NCBI GenBank assembly: GCA_033297075.1 | Contig: MU858170.1 | Coordinates: forward strand, 1-64,000 | Source of the DNA: Rhypophila decipiens | Taxonomy: Eukaryota; Ascomycota; Sordariomycetes; Sordariales; Naviculisporaceae | Length of the DNA stretch: 64,000 nucleotides | Reading direction: 5' to 3' | Shown: piece after piece, positions 12,181 to 23,253 of the stretch | How the letters are laid out: each line of letters starts with the position of its first letter | Numbering within the stretch: position 1 is the stretch's first letter | Position numbers and translations under genes: made by a program | Notes under the pieces: model-generated | Seen by the model: the letters and a program-made list of their open reading frames with translations, nothing else | Database searches by the model: none | Told to the model about the DNA's origin: nothing

Positions 12181-12829
12181 TGTGTGCTTTGTTCTTCGTG
12201 TGTGAAGCGTACGAGGTTCGGGACGTGAGATAGGGGCTTAACTTGGAATATTGCTCCCCTCGATTCGGTTCGTAGGTTTGTATCTAATATGTATGAGATC
12301 GACGTAGTTCTAGCAGCCCATAAGCTTTGTGAGCTGCTTAGTCAGTCCGGGATTTCCTAATGGAGCTGGTGCTACCTCTTTGGGTACTGCCAAGCACCAA
12401 GACGAGGTTACCCCTATCAAATCCAAGATTCGTCCTTGCATCCATCCCTGATCAACACTCGACGACTGGAGGTTACTCTCATTTTGACGTCTGGGGCGGT
12501 ATATCGTTATCTTGGTTGTCATCTGAAGCCTATTGATTTTGACCTCGACTACGGGCAAATGCACCCATGATCGGGCAGATGTCTAGTTTCTTCACTACCC
12601 CAGTGGTCTTGATATGGCCTACAAAGATTTTGGTGTCTATGGCAATTGGTGTAAGTGTGTAGAAAGACTTCTTTCACTTTTAATCAAACTATGGTAATGT
12701 TGGAAATCATGTTCATTGTACCATTGGAAAGCCCATACTATATGGCATCAACATTATGCCTTCAACGTTCCAAAGCATTGCCTATAGTAGCAGTGCTGTT
12801 ATCTATCATTTACTCCTTGATTCATCCTT
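12181..12829. promoter_or_regulatory. Spacer and probable sdnA promoter region
   Basis: About 650 bp upstream of the leftward terpene synthase gene and downstream of the leftward P450 gene. Expected to hold the sdnA promoter and the sdnB 3' end. No motif was assigned with confidence. Confidence 0.4.
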
Positions 12830-14689
12830 TCACGCCCGTCTCTTCCGAACCATCAGCTTGGCGTTCGGGTCCGGAATGATAAACTCCAGCAAGTGAATAT
12901 TCTTAGGCCGAGCCTGACCTTCCCCAAACTTGAACTCGTAGTCCCGCAAGATCCTAGACAGGATCATCTTGAGAACCGTGATGGCAATGTTACGTCCCGG
13001 ACAGGCCTGACTGCCAAAGCCAAACGTTAGGTTCTCCAGACTCGGCTGTCCGGCCAAATGCTTGGCGGCTTCCTCGGCCGAAACTTGACGTTTCCGATAG
13101 CTCCGCAGAGGATCAAAGACGTCCGGATTGGGCGCAATCTTGGGGTCAATTTGGTTGTGGATGCTGACCCAGCCAAGTAAGGCGCCCTTGGGAATGTGCA
13201 GACCGTCTTTGAAGGTGAAGTCTTCGACTGCGTAGCGGTTGGGTGTGACTGTTGGATGTTTTTGTCAGAATTCTACTTGGTTGCGCCTTGATGGATTTGA
13301 CTTACTTGATAGTGGCTGACTCAACCGCTGGCTCTCGTTAAAGAAGCTGTCGAGGAGGTCCAACTTGGTGACCCAGTCCTTGGCCGGCATCTTCTGGCCA
13401 ATGGGGCCAAATTCCTCGTTGACCTTGACAATCTCATCGACAAGTTTCTCATCCCATTCCGGATACTCGCACAGATGAAAGAGAAGGTTGGAGATGCCCA
13501 TGGCCGTGGTGTGCGCCGCAGGGACCAAAATGACGAGAATGAGGATCGGCAAGTGGTCCAGAACGTACTGCTTGTCGGGCGCATTGTCGAGCATCCAACC
13601 CACCATGTTGTCCTCGACATCTACCTCTTCACCTCGGGCGCGCTTCTTCTTGGCTTCTTCGTGCCGGGCCACACAAGGGTTGGTAATGTTTACCGCCTCC
13701 CTTAGACGTCTTCTCATCCGCCATCTCTGAGGGAGCAGGTTGGTGACCAGCGCATGTGTCCACTTGGGCAACATGCGCATGATGATGGATGCGGTGACAA
13801 AGTCCTCGGTGAAGTGTTCGGCCAGGTCTAGCCACTCTGGACTGCGGCAGGCTTCTTTGCCGACGATCATCTTGCCCACCATGCGGGCCAAGATCATCGG
13901 GATCACTTTTTGGATATCGACGGCTGTCCAGTCTATGAATCAAGATTAGCCTGAGGATGTGGAGAAGTCGGGGTATGGGCGCCTACCGTCGACCTTTGGC
14001 ATCTCGACCTCGACGGCATACTCGAATTCCCTCCGCATTGCCTCCAGGTACTTGCCCTGCTGTCCATGTCGATTCTCCGAGATGGCTTTGATGGGCAGGT
14101 CGATATGGCTCCACAGATTCTTCATGGCCCATTGATCGCCCCATTCCATAAAGTTTGCCTTTCCGCGACTGAGCTTGGCATTGGGGATGGTCCTCAGCTC
14201 TGTGACATATTTGGTAGGGAGGACCGTCACATCGAGGTCCTGTCGACGCAACACAAACGGCTTGCCCTTGAGATTGTACTGTTGGTGGTTAGCACCTTGT
14301 CCCGATATGGAGTTCAAGACAAATACCTTCTTGTAGCCACTGGCGATAATCTTGTGCGCATCCTTGGCATATCGGAGTTGGAGCAGCCAGGTAGGCTCGA
14401 GCCAGGACCAGTAACCGTGGACGGGTGCTCCAGGGACCTTGATCCGACGGTGCACGGCTAGGGAAGAGTAGCCCCAGAAGAAGCATAAAAACAAAGCGAG
14501 GCCTTGGAAAGGGGTCAAAGACAAGAGAGATTCGGTAATGGGGGACTGGAGAACGGGCTGTGGGTGCTGAGCGATGCCGCCATCGCCAAGAGAAGTTGCG
14601 TTAGGGACTTCCATGTTGACTTGGAATACTACGAGGAGAGTAACCAAAATTGAGGCCCGAAAGAAAAAACGTTGGAACGGTTTTGGCAT
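12830..14689 (-). CDS. sdnB: Cytochrome P450 monooxygenase
   Basis: Haem-thiolate oxygenase predicted to hydroxylate the cycloaraneosene skeleton at the ER membrane. Four exons fit in frame (14327-14689, 13987-14278, 13306-13932, 12830-13248), giving 566 residues. N-terminal hydrophobic segments are visible, followed by a proline-rich turn. The I-helix reads VPAAHTTAM, the ExxR motif is ESQR, and the haem loop is FGFGSQACPGR with the ligand near Cys510. The HTT-type I-helix and the ACPGR loop are shared with the sdnQ and sdnT P450s. Intron 1 is 48 nt and in frame, so a naive reading would include it. Divergent from sdnC with a shared 232-bp promoter. The exact oxidation site is not readable from sequence. 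Confidence 0.88.
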
Positions 14690-14921
14690 TATAAGCGTGG
14701 ATAATCAATTACCCTGTTAACCCCAAACAAGCGATAGCCAATGGGACGAGCATCCTTCGCCTCCCGGGGCTGCCAGATCTAGCAGCCCCATCACATGCCC
14801 ATACACAAGCCCTCCTTGATTGTGATATAGCATGTCAAGGAAGCTTCACTCCAATGGTTTGAGCCACGCTAGATTCCTCGGCAATCTTGTGACTTTTGCT
14901 TTATCCATTTGAACAAACATC
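14690..14921. promoter_or_regulatory. Divergent sdnB/sdnC promoter
   Basis: A 232-bp intergenic region between divergent starts. It contains a CCAAT box at 14738-14742 and a perfect 8-bp inverted repeat (GGGGCTGC / GCAGCCCC, 8-bp loop) at 14766-14789. The placement suggests co-regulation of cyclase substrate supply and the first oxidation; binding factors are unknown. Confidence 0.5.
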
Positions 14922-16608
14922 ATGAACCAGTTCTCCCCTTTCATGACTATTGCCATAAGCCCCAGTCCTGCCCAAGATGACGGAGCGATAAACGCCGGCC
15001 TAGATGTAACGGTAAAGACTGATGATAGTACCAAGAATAACGACTCGCTTCCAGAAGAGGACAACCTATCTCAGTCATCACCTCAAGAATTCCAATCCAC
15101 CGATATCAAGAGTGACAGCAGCACGTCAGAGGCCAGCTCAGACATCAACCTTACCAGCAACGGGCCTTCTCGTTCTCAGTCGTCGGCAAGCAGTGTCGCG
15201 GATGACTGCCCGTTGGAGGAGCCTAGCAATGCGAAGGAAGAAGCTTCCAGTATCCAACATCATGATACTGCTCCAAATGACATGCATTGCCAGTTGGAGA
15301 TTGACCTCCCTCCTCCGCCACCCTCGCCGATAGAGACAAGGATTCCCAGTGACCACATGTTTTCCATCTTCACACAAGACAACACTTCTTTACTATCCGA
15401 AACGGTAACTAGTCCTTTTCCTTTCACTGTTATCCGCTCTGTCTATTTTATCTAACATTGTCACAGATAATCAGCGCTCCAGCACACTATGTTGCCTCCA
15501 CGCCGGGCAAGAAAATCCGGGACAAGGCGGCCAGCGCGCTCAACATCTGGCTGCAGGTACCTGAAGAAGACCTACAGCAGATCCGGCGAGTCATCGACAT
15601 GCTCCACAATGCTTCCCTGATCCTGGACGACGTGGAGGATGGTTCCGTCTCCAGACGAGGCAGGCCGGCGACCCACATGATCTTCGGCATGCCCCAGGCC
15701 ATCAACTCGGCTGGATACCAGATCAACCGGGCCATGATGGAAGCCTTGAAACTAGGAAGCGTCGAGTGTCTGGACATCTTTATCGGTATCTTGTTATCTC
15801 AGTCCTCCTAACATTATGGTTGGTGACTAACTGACTATGACTGATGCACGCAGAGGAGCTCGACCGGCTGTATATCGGCCAGGGATACGATCTGTTCTGG
15901 ACCTTCAACATTAAGCGCCCTTCGGTGGAAAAGTACATTAGTATGGTAGATTACAGTGGGTCCTCTTCTCTCTCTCTCATCTTCTATATACGCTCTTCGC
16001 TCAAGTTTGCTCATTTACTTGCACATTCAGAAACCGGCTCACTCTTCAACATGCTCGTCCGGTTCATGGCGGCCAAAACCGGCAGTGCCAAGATCGCAAC
16101 CAGTGACGAGGCCGAGTCTGGCACCGGCAAACCCCCTCCTCCGGACCTCACCCGCTTGGTTGTCCTCCTAGGACGGTACTTCCAGATTCGCGATGATTAC
16201 ATGAATCTCACGTCCGACGAGGTATGTTCCCCTCAGCCAACAACCTCCTGATCCCTTTTACTCATTTTATCATGTAAACAGTATACCCTCCAAAAGGGGT
16301 ACTGCGACGACCTAGACGAGGGGAAATTCTCCCTAACTCTAGTCCACGCGCTCGAGAACTCTCCCGAAGCAGAGCGTAGTATCCTTCGCCATCTACTGGC
16401 CCAACGTGCCTCCAGCGACTGTGGCATGTCCCTCGCACAGAAACACTTGGTCATCGATATTGTCAGGGCCGCGGGGAGTCTCGAATATACTCTTACAGCA
16501 TTGAGAGAAATAGGACGCGAGATTGAAGCCGAGCTCGGAAGGGTCGAACAAGTGACTGGGATAGAGAATAGGCCGTTGAGAGGACTCGTTGAAGTTTTGA
16601 GGGTCTGA
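14922..16608 (+). CDS. sdnC: Geranylgeranyl diphosphate synthase
   Basis: Supplies GGPP to the diterpene synthase by chain elongation with IPP. Five exons fit in frame (14922-15404, 15467-15785, 15854-15955, 16031-16221, 16282-16608), giving 473 residues. The first aspartate motif is LILDDVEDG near residue 215. The second is IRDDYMNL, followed by the conserved [13 protein letters not shown]. The catalytic part is about 310 residues. Ahead of it lies a Ser- and acid-rich, low-complexity extension of about 160 residues ending in a proline run and the [10 protein letters not shown] segment. This resembles the linker of chimeric cyclase-prenyltransferases more than a simple GGPPS N-terminus. A dedicated second copy beside a diterpene cyclase is a usual fungal cluster arrangement. 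Confidence 0.92.
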
Positions 16609-17018
16609 CGTATGAGACGCAACGAGCTGGGTGGTGCTCACGTCAACGGTGGCTTGGGAATTTCTTGTTAAAATTTATTAAAGGTTGAAAGTGTTATCTG
16701 GGATCTTTAGGTCGTCAATGTAGCCTTTATATTTTCTTCTTACAGTTTGCATCGTAGATTGGATGCAGTATTGGGAAGGGACAATGAACTCAACTTGTAC
16801 TTGCGACTGTCTCTTGTACACACATGCCGGCCCAGAGTGTGAGCGCCAAATATGCATATTGTAATCACCGTGATGAGAAACTGGCACCAAGAACTGATTA
16901 TGACGATTTCATGATTTCACGTAAATAGTATCAATCTATTTTACTCACGACTCTGAGTTGCTACTTAACTCCAAAAAACCTAGTTCATACCCTACTATCA
17001 GCTGCAAACACTACAAAT
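16609..17018. other. Convergent spacer sdnC/sdnD
   Basis: 410 bp between the 3' ends of two converging genes. No coding signal. Presumed 3' untranslated and polyadenylation sequence for both genes. Confidence 0.5.
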
Positions 17019-17783
17019 CTAGCGACGACGAGCAGTGATCATATAAAATTGATCCGGGGCCCACTCGGCCTTGTCCAGCGTAAACTCAAAGCCCTTCTGC
17101 TCCAAAAGAGCTTCAATCATGGGGCGAATCCCAGACGGCTCCCAAGTCTCAACCACCACATTCTGAACCAACTTCCAATGCTCATCATCCATGCCCTTCA
17201 GCACGTCGAGCTCAGCCCCTTCGACATCCACCTTGAGCAGATCAATCTTGTCCGGCCCATCGGGATACTGTTCCCTCAACACATCCGACAACCGTTCCAA
17301 CTTGACATCAACCTTGACCGCGCCCCCAAATCGTGCATCAGCCGTCTCCTTCCCACGCTTACGAACAGCCTCCTCATACAGCTTATTCTTCTCCTCGGGC
17401 AAGAGGGTCGAATTTCCCGGCAAATTGGGGAAATAAGTAAGCGGCAACGTGCCGGCCTTGGATGACAAGCCGAGCTGCAGCGCCGTGACACCCGGCAGAC
17501 TCCAGCTATTGAGGGCCAGATTGCGGGTCAAGACGTTGAAACATTCTGGCGCGGGCTCAAAGGCGAGAATCTTGGACTTGGGGTGTTTCTGCTTCATATA
17601 GAGCGAAAAGAGACCAATGTTGGCGCCCGCGTCGACGATGAAGGCGTCGGAGGGCAGGTCGGCAATGTCATAGCAGTGGTCGGTGAAGATTTCTTTGTGG
17701 ATGAACTGGGCTTCGATCTTGCTGATTGCGTAGTATGAAATTTGGTCTGTCTTGACGAGCTCGAGGGTTGTTGAGACAGTCAT
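17019..17783 (-). CDS. sdnD: FkbM-family SAM O-methyltransferase
   Basis: Predicted to O-methylate the 4'-hydroxyl of the 6-deoxyaltrose moiety, the last step to sordarin in the published proposal. Single exon, 254 residues from the first ATG at 17783; an upstream in-frame GTG is not needed. The SAM motif DAGANIGLFSLYM is near residue 50, followed by ILAFEPAPECFNVL and the FkbM signature LLKVDVEGAELDVLKGM. FkbM enzymes typically methylate sugar or polyketide hydroxyls, which fits a glycoside pathway. The assignment as the sugar methylase is an inference from family and context. Confidence 0.85.
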   Translation of the reverse strand: MTVSTTLELVKTDQISYYAISKIEAQFIHKEIFTDHCYDIADLPSDAFIVDAGANIGLFSLYMKQKHPKSKILAFEPAPECFNVLTRNLALNSWSLPGVTALQLGLSSKAGTLPLTYFPNLPGNSTLLPEEKNKLYEEAVRKRGKETADARFGGAVKVDVKLERLSDVLREQYPDGPDKIDLLKVDVEGAELDVLKGMDDEHWKLVQNVVVETWEPSGIRPMIEALLEQKGFEFTLDKAEWAPDQFYMITARRR

Positions 17784-18783
17784 TGTGTTTGCGATAATTC
17801 TTGGCACGTAATTATTGCATCAGATGATGGAAGTTGACAGATTGTAAATGTTCTTTTGGTGTTGTGCGAAACAGCAAGATACATGGCACATCCAAGGTAT
17901 CGATGGCAGGTATCATTCTAGTACGACTATTATCACAGATTTCAAACTTCAAACGCCGTTAACTCCGCACTGGGAAGTTTTTTCCCACTGACCTGCCCTG
18001 TTGGGCGTCTCAATCACAGCAGTTTGCCTGAGCGGACAAAGCTCGATTCCCCCTTTGGCCCCCGAAACCCGAAATCGGCAACATAGACAAAACAAACCGG
18101 GAGAATAGAGTGGTGTCATGACAGTGTTTCCGTACCCCAAGTTAGTATCCGGGGCAACCGTAAGGGGCAGTTGGCGGGCCGGCCCTGCCCGATCTGGTAA
18201 TCCCGTCTTGGCAAAAGCCTTGTTAGTGCAAGTGGGCCACTCCGAGAATCCATAGCTTATGACCGAGTATTAACGCCGTTACACTCGCAGAGGACATTAC
18301 AAGTCGTTTCCATAAGTTCCCTAATACGGCCTGTTCCTTTTGTGGTATTGGAAGCCGAAGAAAGATGGTCAGAATTCTCAACCGGTTACTTCGACGTTCA
18401 GAATGAAATTCTAGGCCTAACAAGTGTAGCTGATTGACTCTACTAAAAACTAATTTGTTCCACGCATTATAGTGCCTAGGTGGTAAGGCTCCCTAATAAG
18501 GTGTTAAATTGCAGCTACAGTGGTTGGAATGCCGGACGCTGTTCAAGTACCCGGGCAGGGGGTCGTAAAAAAGGTTGGCCAGTTTTTGGCGGGGATTTGC
18601 AGTAAATTCCGGACATCCTTTTTTACGACCCCCTGCCAGGATATCGACGAGAGAACTGTAATTATCCGGATGCAGCATTGAGTCAGAGGGTACAGACCAC
18701 AAATGCAAATAACAGCGGAACGGTGGGTTACGGGAGTGTTCAATCAAAAATCGAACCGCTCTACTGTTTCTATCTCTATACAC
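17784..18783. other. Intergenic region upstream of sdnD
   Basis: About 1 kb that should hold the sdnD promoter (left end) and the 3' region of sdnE (right end). No gene recognised. Contains a perfect 21-bp inverted repeat, listed separately. Confidence 0.5.
18554..18637. repeat. Perfect 21-bp inverted repeat, 42-bp loop
   Basis: The arm at 18554-18574 (starts GGCAGGGGGTCG, ends AAAAAAGG) is exactly the reverse complement of 18617-18637. It could form a hairpin in RNA downstream of sdnE, act as a paired protein-binding site upstream of sdnD, or be the footprint of a small inverted-repeat element. Confidence 0.75.
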
Positions 18784-20630
18784 TTATACTGAAAGTCGAT
18801 GCCCAACCACCGACCCGGTAACTTTGACCCTAACCCCCTTTGTACTCAGCTTCGGTTGAGGAACCATAAAGTCATGTGCAATTTCCACATCCGAGAGGTC
18901 GGTCTCGTACAGCTCAAGGTTAAATCTGCGGAAGAGCATAGCAAGCGTGAGATGCATCTCCACATATGCCAAGCTGCATTTTGAAGTGATATGTTAGCAA
19001 GCAACTTCGGAGTAAGGAGAAGAAAGGGCGAGACCTACTTGATCCCAATACACATCCTCGGCCCTTTCCCAAACGCAACAAAGTACTTTGCCAAGCTCTC
19101 GCCAGTCTTTGTCCTGGGGTTCCCAAGCCATCGCTCAGGCACATACTTGGTAGGGTCTGGGAAAAGCTCCGGGTCTCTCAGCACGTCCAGCGTGGTCATG
19201 GACACCGGAGTACCAGGCGGAATGACCCAATCGCCATGCAGAATGGGTTTGTGGGGCGATACTCGCGGCAGTCGGACCGAGACACCCGTGGAAAGTCTGA
19301 TTCCCTCTTTCACACATGCAGACAGATAAGGTAACTTCTCGAGGGTAGTCGAGCTTGGTAAGGCGCCGTCCGGAATTACGTCCATGAGTTCGGCACGTAG
19401 CTTGGCCTCACAGCTTGGGTTCTGGAGCAAGTAAAAGACTGTTGTTGTCAAGGCCCAAGCGACCGTCTCAACGCCGGCACCAATCATCTGCTGGGCTTCG
19501 GAGCCGAGGCGGCGGACGGTCTTTTCCTGTGGAGGAAGTTTGCTCTGGAGCAACGCATTGAAGATGGTTGGATGAGCCGTGACGCCCTCGGAAGAGTCGA
19601 GTTGTTCCTCGTTGTCTTCTTGGTCTTGGATGATGGCGCTGATTTTGCTTTGTAGGTCCTTTGAGCCGTTAGTCACGGATTCTGACACTAATAGGCGGAA
19701 GATGGCTAGTTTGTCTGGTGTCACCTTTTGCAAGACAAACATCTTGTAGATATTAGGTACTACCCGCTTCAACATAGGTCTTGGGCTGAGTCCTAGGATC
19801 TAGCACGTCAAAAGTCATAAAATCAGCCGTTTTTGTTGTGTGAGATTACCAGTTGTCTGGCATGAAAAACTCACTATAAAAACCGAAGGAAATTGCAAAC
19901 CGAAGTGGGCAAACTTCCTGACCGCCTCATACGCTGCATGGAAGTTATCCCGAAACCCCGCAGACCTCAACTGCGAATAAGAAAAGCCAAAGCAGTACGA
20001 GGTAATCACGTCGCCAGCAAATGCATTGAAGGCCGAGTTTATTTCGAGCATCTCACCACTCCTCAAGTACTCGGCTAGCCGCTCGCTCAGCAGGTCGACT
20101 TTCTCATGGACTATCGGCTCAAACTCAGTGATGCTCCGCTTCGAGAACATGGGGTTCAGCGGTGCCCGCCGGATCGCGTGCAAGTCACTCTGGACAGTGG
20201 ACGAGGTGGTCGTGTTGGCTCCAAAACGGCCCGACATCCACGCGTACCGCTCGTATTCTTTGTTGCCCGTGTAGAGATTATCCCAGAAGGTGCTGTCTTG
20301 GATGTGCACCTCGAAGGGGTTAATGCGGACGATGGGACCTTTCAGTGTAATTTGTTAGACGGTTGTCAGGAAATAGACGGTAGTTGATTACGTACCATAT
20401 TTCCGGTGCAAGCGCTGGATTTGAAAGGTAAACTGTCCTCTGAGGACCACATCGTAGTAGAATTCGTACCATTTCGAGCACGCCGCCAGTTTTGGTCCAG
20501 GGAACTTGGCCAGTGGGCTGAGGTACAGCCGGTAGATGACGAGGGCAATGAGGTAGACAATGTAAAAGGCTACAAGGACGTAAAGCGAAGACATTGATGG
20601 CTGTAAAGGCATAGAAATGCAGTCAATCAT
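18784..20630 (-). CDS. sdnE: Cytochrome P450 monooxygenase
   Basis: Predicted ER-anchored P450 oxidising the diterpene skeleton. Four exons fit in frame (20396-20630, 19875-20338, 19039-19799, 18784-18973), giving 549 residues. An N-terminal membrane helix precedes YLSPLAKFPGPKLAA. The I-helix is GAGVETVAW, the ExxR motif KEGIR, the PERW motif is present, and the haem loop is FGKGPRMCIG with the ligand near Cys483. It belongs to the AGxET/CIG group, like sdnF and sdnH, and unlike sdnB, sdnQ and sdnT. Divergent from sdnF with 281 bp between starts. The position oxidised is not deducible here. Confidence 0.88.
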
Positions 20631-20911
20631 TCTTTTGTTTGGATAACTGTAAAGATGTGAACATCAAAAAGTGAGGGACAGGTGAGATGCAGTGCCGTTT
20701 TTTTTTTTCCACCGGTTGGCCTTCTTAGCAAATTTTGGGGTGTAGCCCGGGGCGACTTGTTAGGGAAAACCCGAGGGCGCTGAATGGAAATCTAGGCCGC
20801 CGACCCCATAGTCCGAGTCACTTAGACGGAACCCTTACTCCGAGTCCCTTACTCCGAGTCCCCAACAAACCTCATCTTGCTCATATCAACTTCTATTGCA
20901 TCTGTGTAAAC
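20631..20911. promoter_or_regulatory. Divergent sdnE/sdnF promoter with TCCGAGTC repeats
   Basis: A 281-bp divergent promoter. It carries a perfect 14-bp tandem duplication (CTTACTCCGAGTCC) at 20834-20861 and a further TCCGAGTC at 20812-20819, so the octamer occurs three times. A poly-T run lies near 20700-20709. The octamer is a candidate regulator site; no factor is assigned. Confidence 0.5.
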
Positions 20912-22607
20912 ATGGTTTTTACTTCTTTCAACTGGCCGAATGGTCAAATACTTCCCACCATGTCATACTTGGCACTGCTTCTCGCGGGCATTGGTCTCTG
21001 GATCGTGAGTTTCACCTCCTCGAGGCCACTCACTTGTACCAAAGGCACATAACTGACTCCAAAAAATGCCACAGATCTACCAGGTCATCTACGCCATCTA
21101 CAATTACTTCCTCAGTCCCTTGCGCCAAATCCCTGGACCCTGTTTGGCATCGGTATCGTGGCTACCCTGGTACCGGTATTGGTTCTCTGGGTACATGCAC
21201 CGGCATGTTCACCAACTCCACGAGACGTACGGCCCCGTCGTCCGGATTGGCCCTTCAGAAGTATCGTTCATCTCAACAGCCGCCTGGAAGGACATCTACG
21301 GACTTAAGCGATGTCGCCAAATCGAGCGGGACCCGAAATCATTCCCTTCCTTGACACCCCATGGCGCCAGGTTTGACCTGTTGACCTACTCGCCCGTGGA
21401 TCACGCCAAATATCGCAAGATTCTGAACCCTTGTTTTTCCGAGAAGGCCACGAAAGAGTATGAGCCGACTATTCATGGGAATGTAGATGGGCTGGTAGCA
21501 AAGCTGCTGGCGAATGTCAGGCGTGACTCCAACGACAAGAGCGTCAGGACAAACGTGACGAATTGGTTCCAGTGGCTGACCTTCGACATGGTCACCGACG
21601 TCTGCTGGGGTCGGTCATTCGATTGCGTCGCCAATGAAAAGAGTCACGTCTGTTTGGCCCTCTCGATGGATCTGGTTTCGTATTCGTCTTTCATTGTGTT
21701 TGTGGCCTGGTGGAGAGGACTCAAAGACTTTCTCGTCGAGCTTTCTGGTGTAGAGGGGCTGTTTGTTGACCTCGTTCGCTCGCAGTGCGAGAAACATCAT
21801 CTAGTTGCTGCCAATAACGAGCTCACGGCGGAGAAGACGAAGGCGAGTATATACTCTAACCTCCGCCAGGCAGGAGATCCGTTGAATCTGGCCGAGCTGG
21901 ATGGGAACTTGACTGCCATTGTTATTGCGGGAAGTGAGACTACGGGATTTGCGTTGACGGCAACAAGCTATTACCTTGCAAAGAATCCGGACTGCTTTCG
22001 CAAGGCAGCCGCTGAAGTGCGTCATGCGTTTTTCTCGCCCGAGGAGATTAAAGATGATGCTTTGCGGAAGCTGCCTTATCTGAAGGCGGCTATTGATGAA
22101 GCGCTGCGGATGACGCCGGCAGAACCTAATGGCCTGGCGAGAAAGGTCGTTGTGGATGGCGGGTTGGACATTGCCGGACAGTTGATTCCGAAAGGGGTGA
22201 GTTGTCATCTCATGTCGTTATCATCTCCCGTGCGTCGTTGACTAACTGAATATGTTGGAACCAAGACGGCCATCTATGTATCCCAGTTCGCCGCTAATCG
22301 ATCAGCAAAATACTTCCACCTTCCAAATGACTACCATCCGGAGCGCTGGTTGGGAGCTCCCAAGTTCAAAGATGACCAGCTGGATGCCGTTCAGCCATTC
22401 ATCATGGGAGTCAACGTGTGCATCGGGCGAGGATTGGCCTGGATGGAGATGCGAGTGACCTTGGCCAAGCTGTTGTGGAACTTTGACTGGACTGTCAGGG
22501 ACGGCGATGGGGACGCGTTTGAACAGTCCAAGGCCTGGCACGTCTGGACAAAGAGCCATGTGAATCTGCAGCTTCGCGAGAGGGGTATGATATATGGGGA
22601 GATCTGA
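20912..22607 (+). CDS. sdnF: Cytochrome P450 monooxygenase
   Basis: Predicted ER-anchored P450 of sordaricin formation. Three exons fit in frame (20912-21004, 21075-22196, 22266-22607), giving 518 residues. The start at 20912 gives an N-terminal hydrophobic helix (MSYLALLLAGIGLWI), followed by FLSPLRQIPGPCLA. The I-helix is IAGSETTGFAL, the ExxR motif DEALR, YHPERW is present, and the haem loop is FIMGVNVCIGR with the ligand near Cys457. The FxxGxxxCxG core is kept, though Ile-Met after Phe is unusual. It converges on sdnG across the gap-containing region and diverges from sdnE. Confidence 0.88.
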
Positions 22608-22666
22608 TGTTGCGTGATAAGACTAGGATCTAAGGTCAAGATATTATAAGTACAATACAAATAGTT

Positions 22667-22721
22667 ACAATAAACATACAATAAACATACAATAAACATA
22701 CAATAAACATACAATAAACAT
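22667..22721. repeat. Tandem repeat, 5 x 11 bp (ACAATAAACAT)
   Basis: Five perfect head-to-tail copies of an 11-bp unit about 60 bp downstream of the sdnF stop codon. A minisatellite in the 3' flank; likely length-variable between strains. Confidence 0.9.
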
Positions 22722-22944
22722 AACGTTATACTATTATATATAATATGTATACATCCTTTTTATACCATAGGCCCGATATTCTAATAAAGATTACACCTGT
22801 TTTCTATATATAAAGGAAGCCTCCTTATTGTATTAGAAGCTATATATAGAGTCTTAGGTGCTTTGTACAGGAAGATATGTAATAATAATCGTTAAAGTGA
22901 TGACAAGGTCATACAGTATTCCTTGTACGGCAGTCAAGCTTCCT

Positions 22945-23041
22945 NNNNNNNNNNNNNNNNNNNNNNNNNNNNNNNNNNNNNNNNNNNNNNNNNNNNNNNN
23001 NNNNNNNNNNNNNNNNNNNNNNNNNNNNNNNNNNNNNNNNN
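22945..23041. other. Assembly gap (97 N)
   Basis: Run of 97 undetermined bases. The 24 bases before it (22921-22944) match 23135-23158, and the 98 bases after it match 23156-23253, so the gap sits inside a tandem repeat. The two flanks share the triplet CCT and could simply overlap. Confidence 0.95.
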
Positions 23042-23253
23042 CCTGTCAGATTTCCAGTAACTAGTTCGACTTCATACCTGGCAGCTGCTGATGAAGTGCT
23101 AGAAAGGGCAAACGGTCTTTGTAGATACGCATCTCCTTGTACGGCAGTCAAGCTTCCTGTCAGATTTCCAGTAACTAGTTCGACTTCATACCTGGCAGCT
23201 GCTGATGAAGTGCTAGAAAGGGCAAACGGTCTTTGTAGATACGCATCTCCTTG
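23042..23253. repeat. Direct repeat, 98 bp at 114-bp offset
   Basis: Positions 23042-23139 and 23156-23253 are identical as read. The right copy contains the last ~26 codons and stop of the SnoaL-like gene; the left copy lies beyond the stop. This is either a genuine tandem duplication of the gene end or an assembly artefact next to the gap. Confidence 0.85.

Larger units (their letters stand above)
22608..23174. other. Convergent sdnF/sdnG spacer with repeats and gap
   Basis: The spacer between two converging genes is AT-rich from 22620 to 22920. It holds five tandem copies of an 11-mer (22667-22721), then an assembly gap and part of a duplicated segment. No gene recognised. Confidence 0.7.

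Noticed and set aside
18920..19144. Separate short gene in the sdnE region
   Set aside because: Covers the last intron and exon junction of sdnE in a shifted frame; the spliced P450 model explains the sequence.
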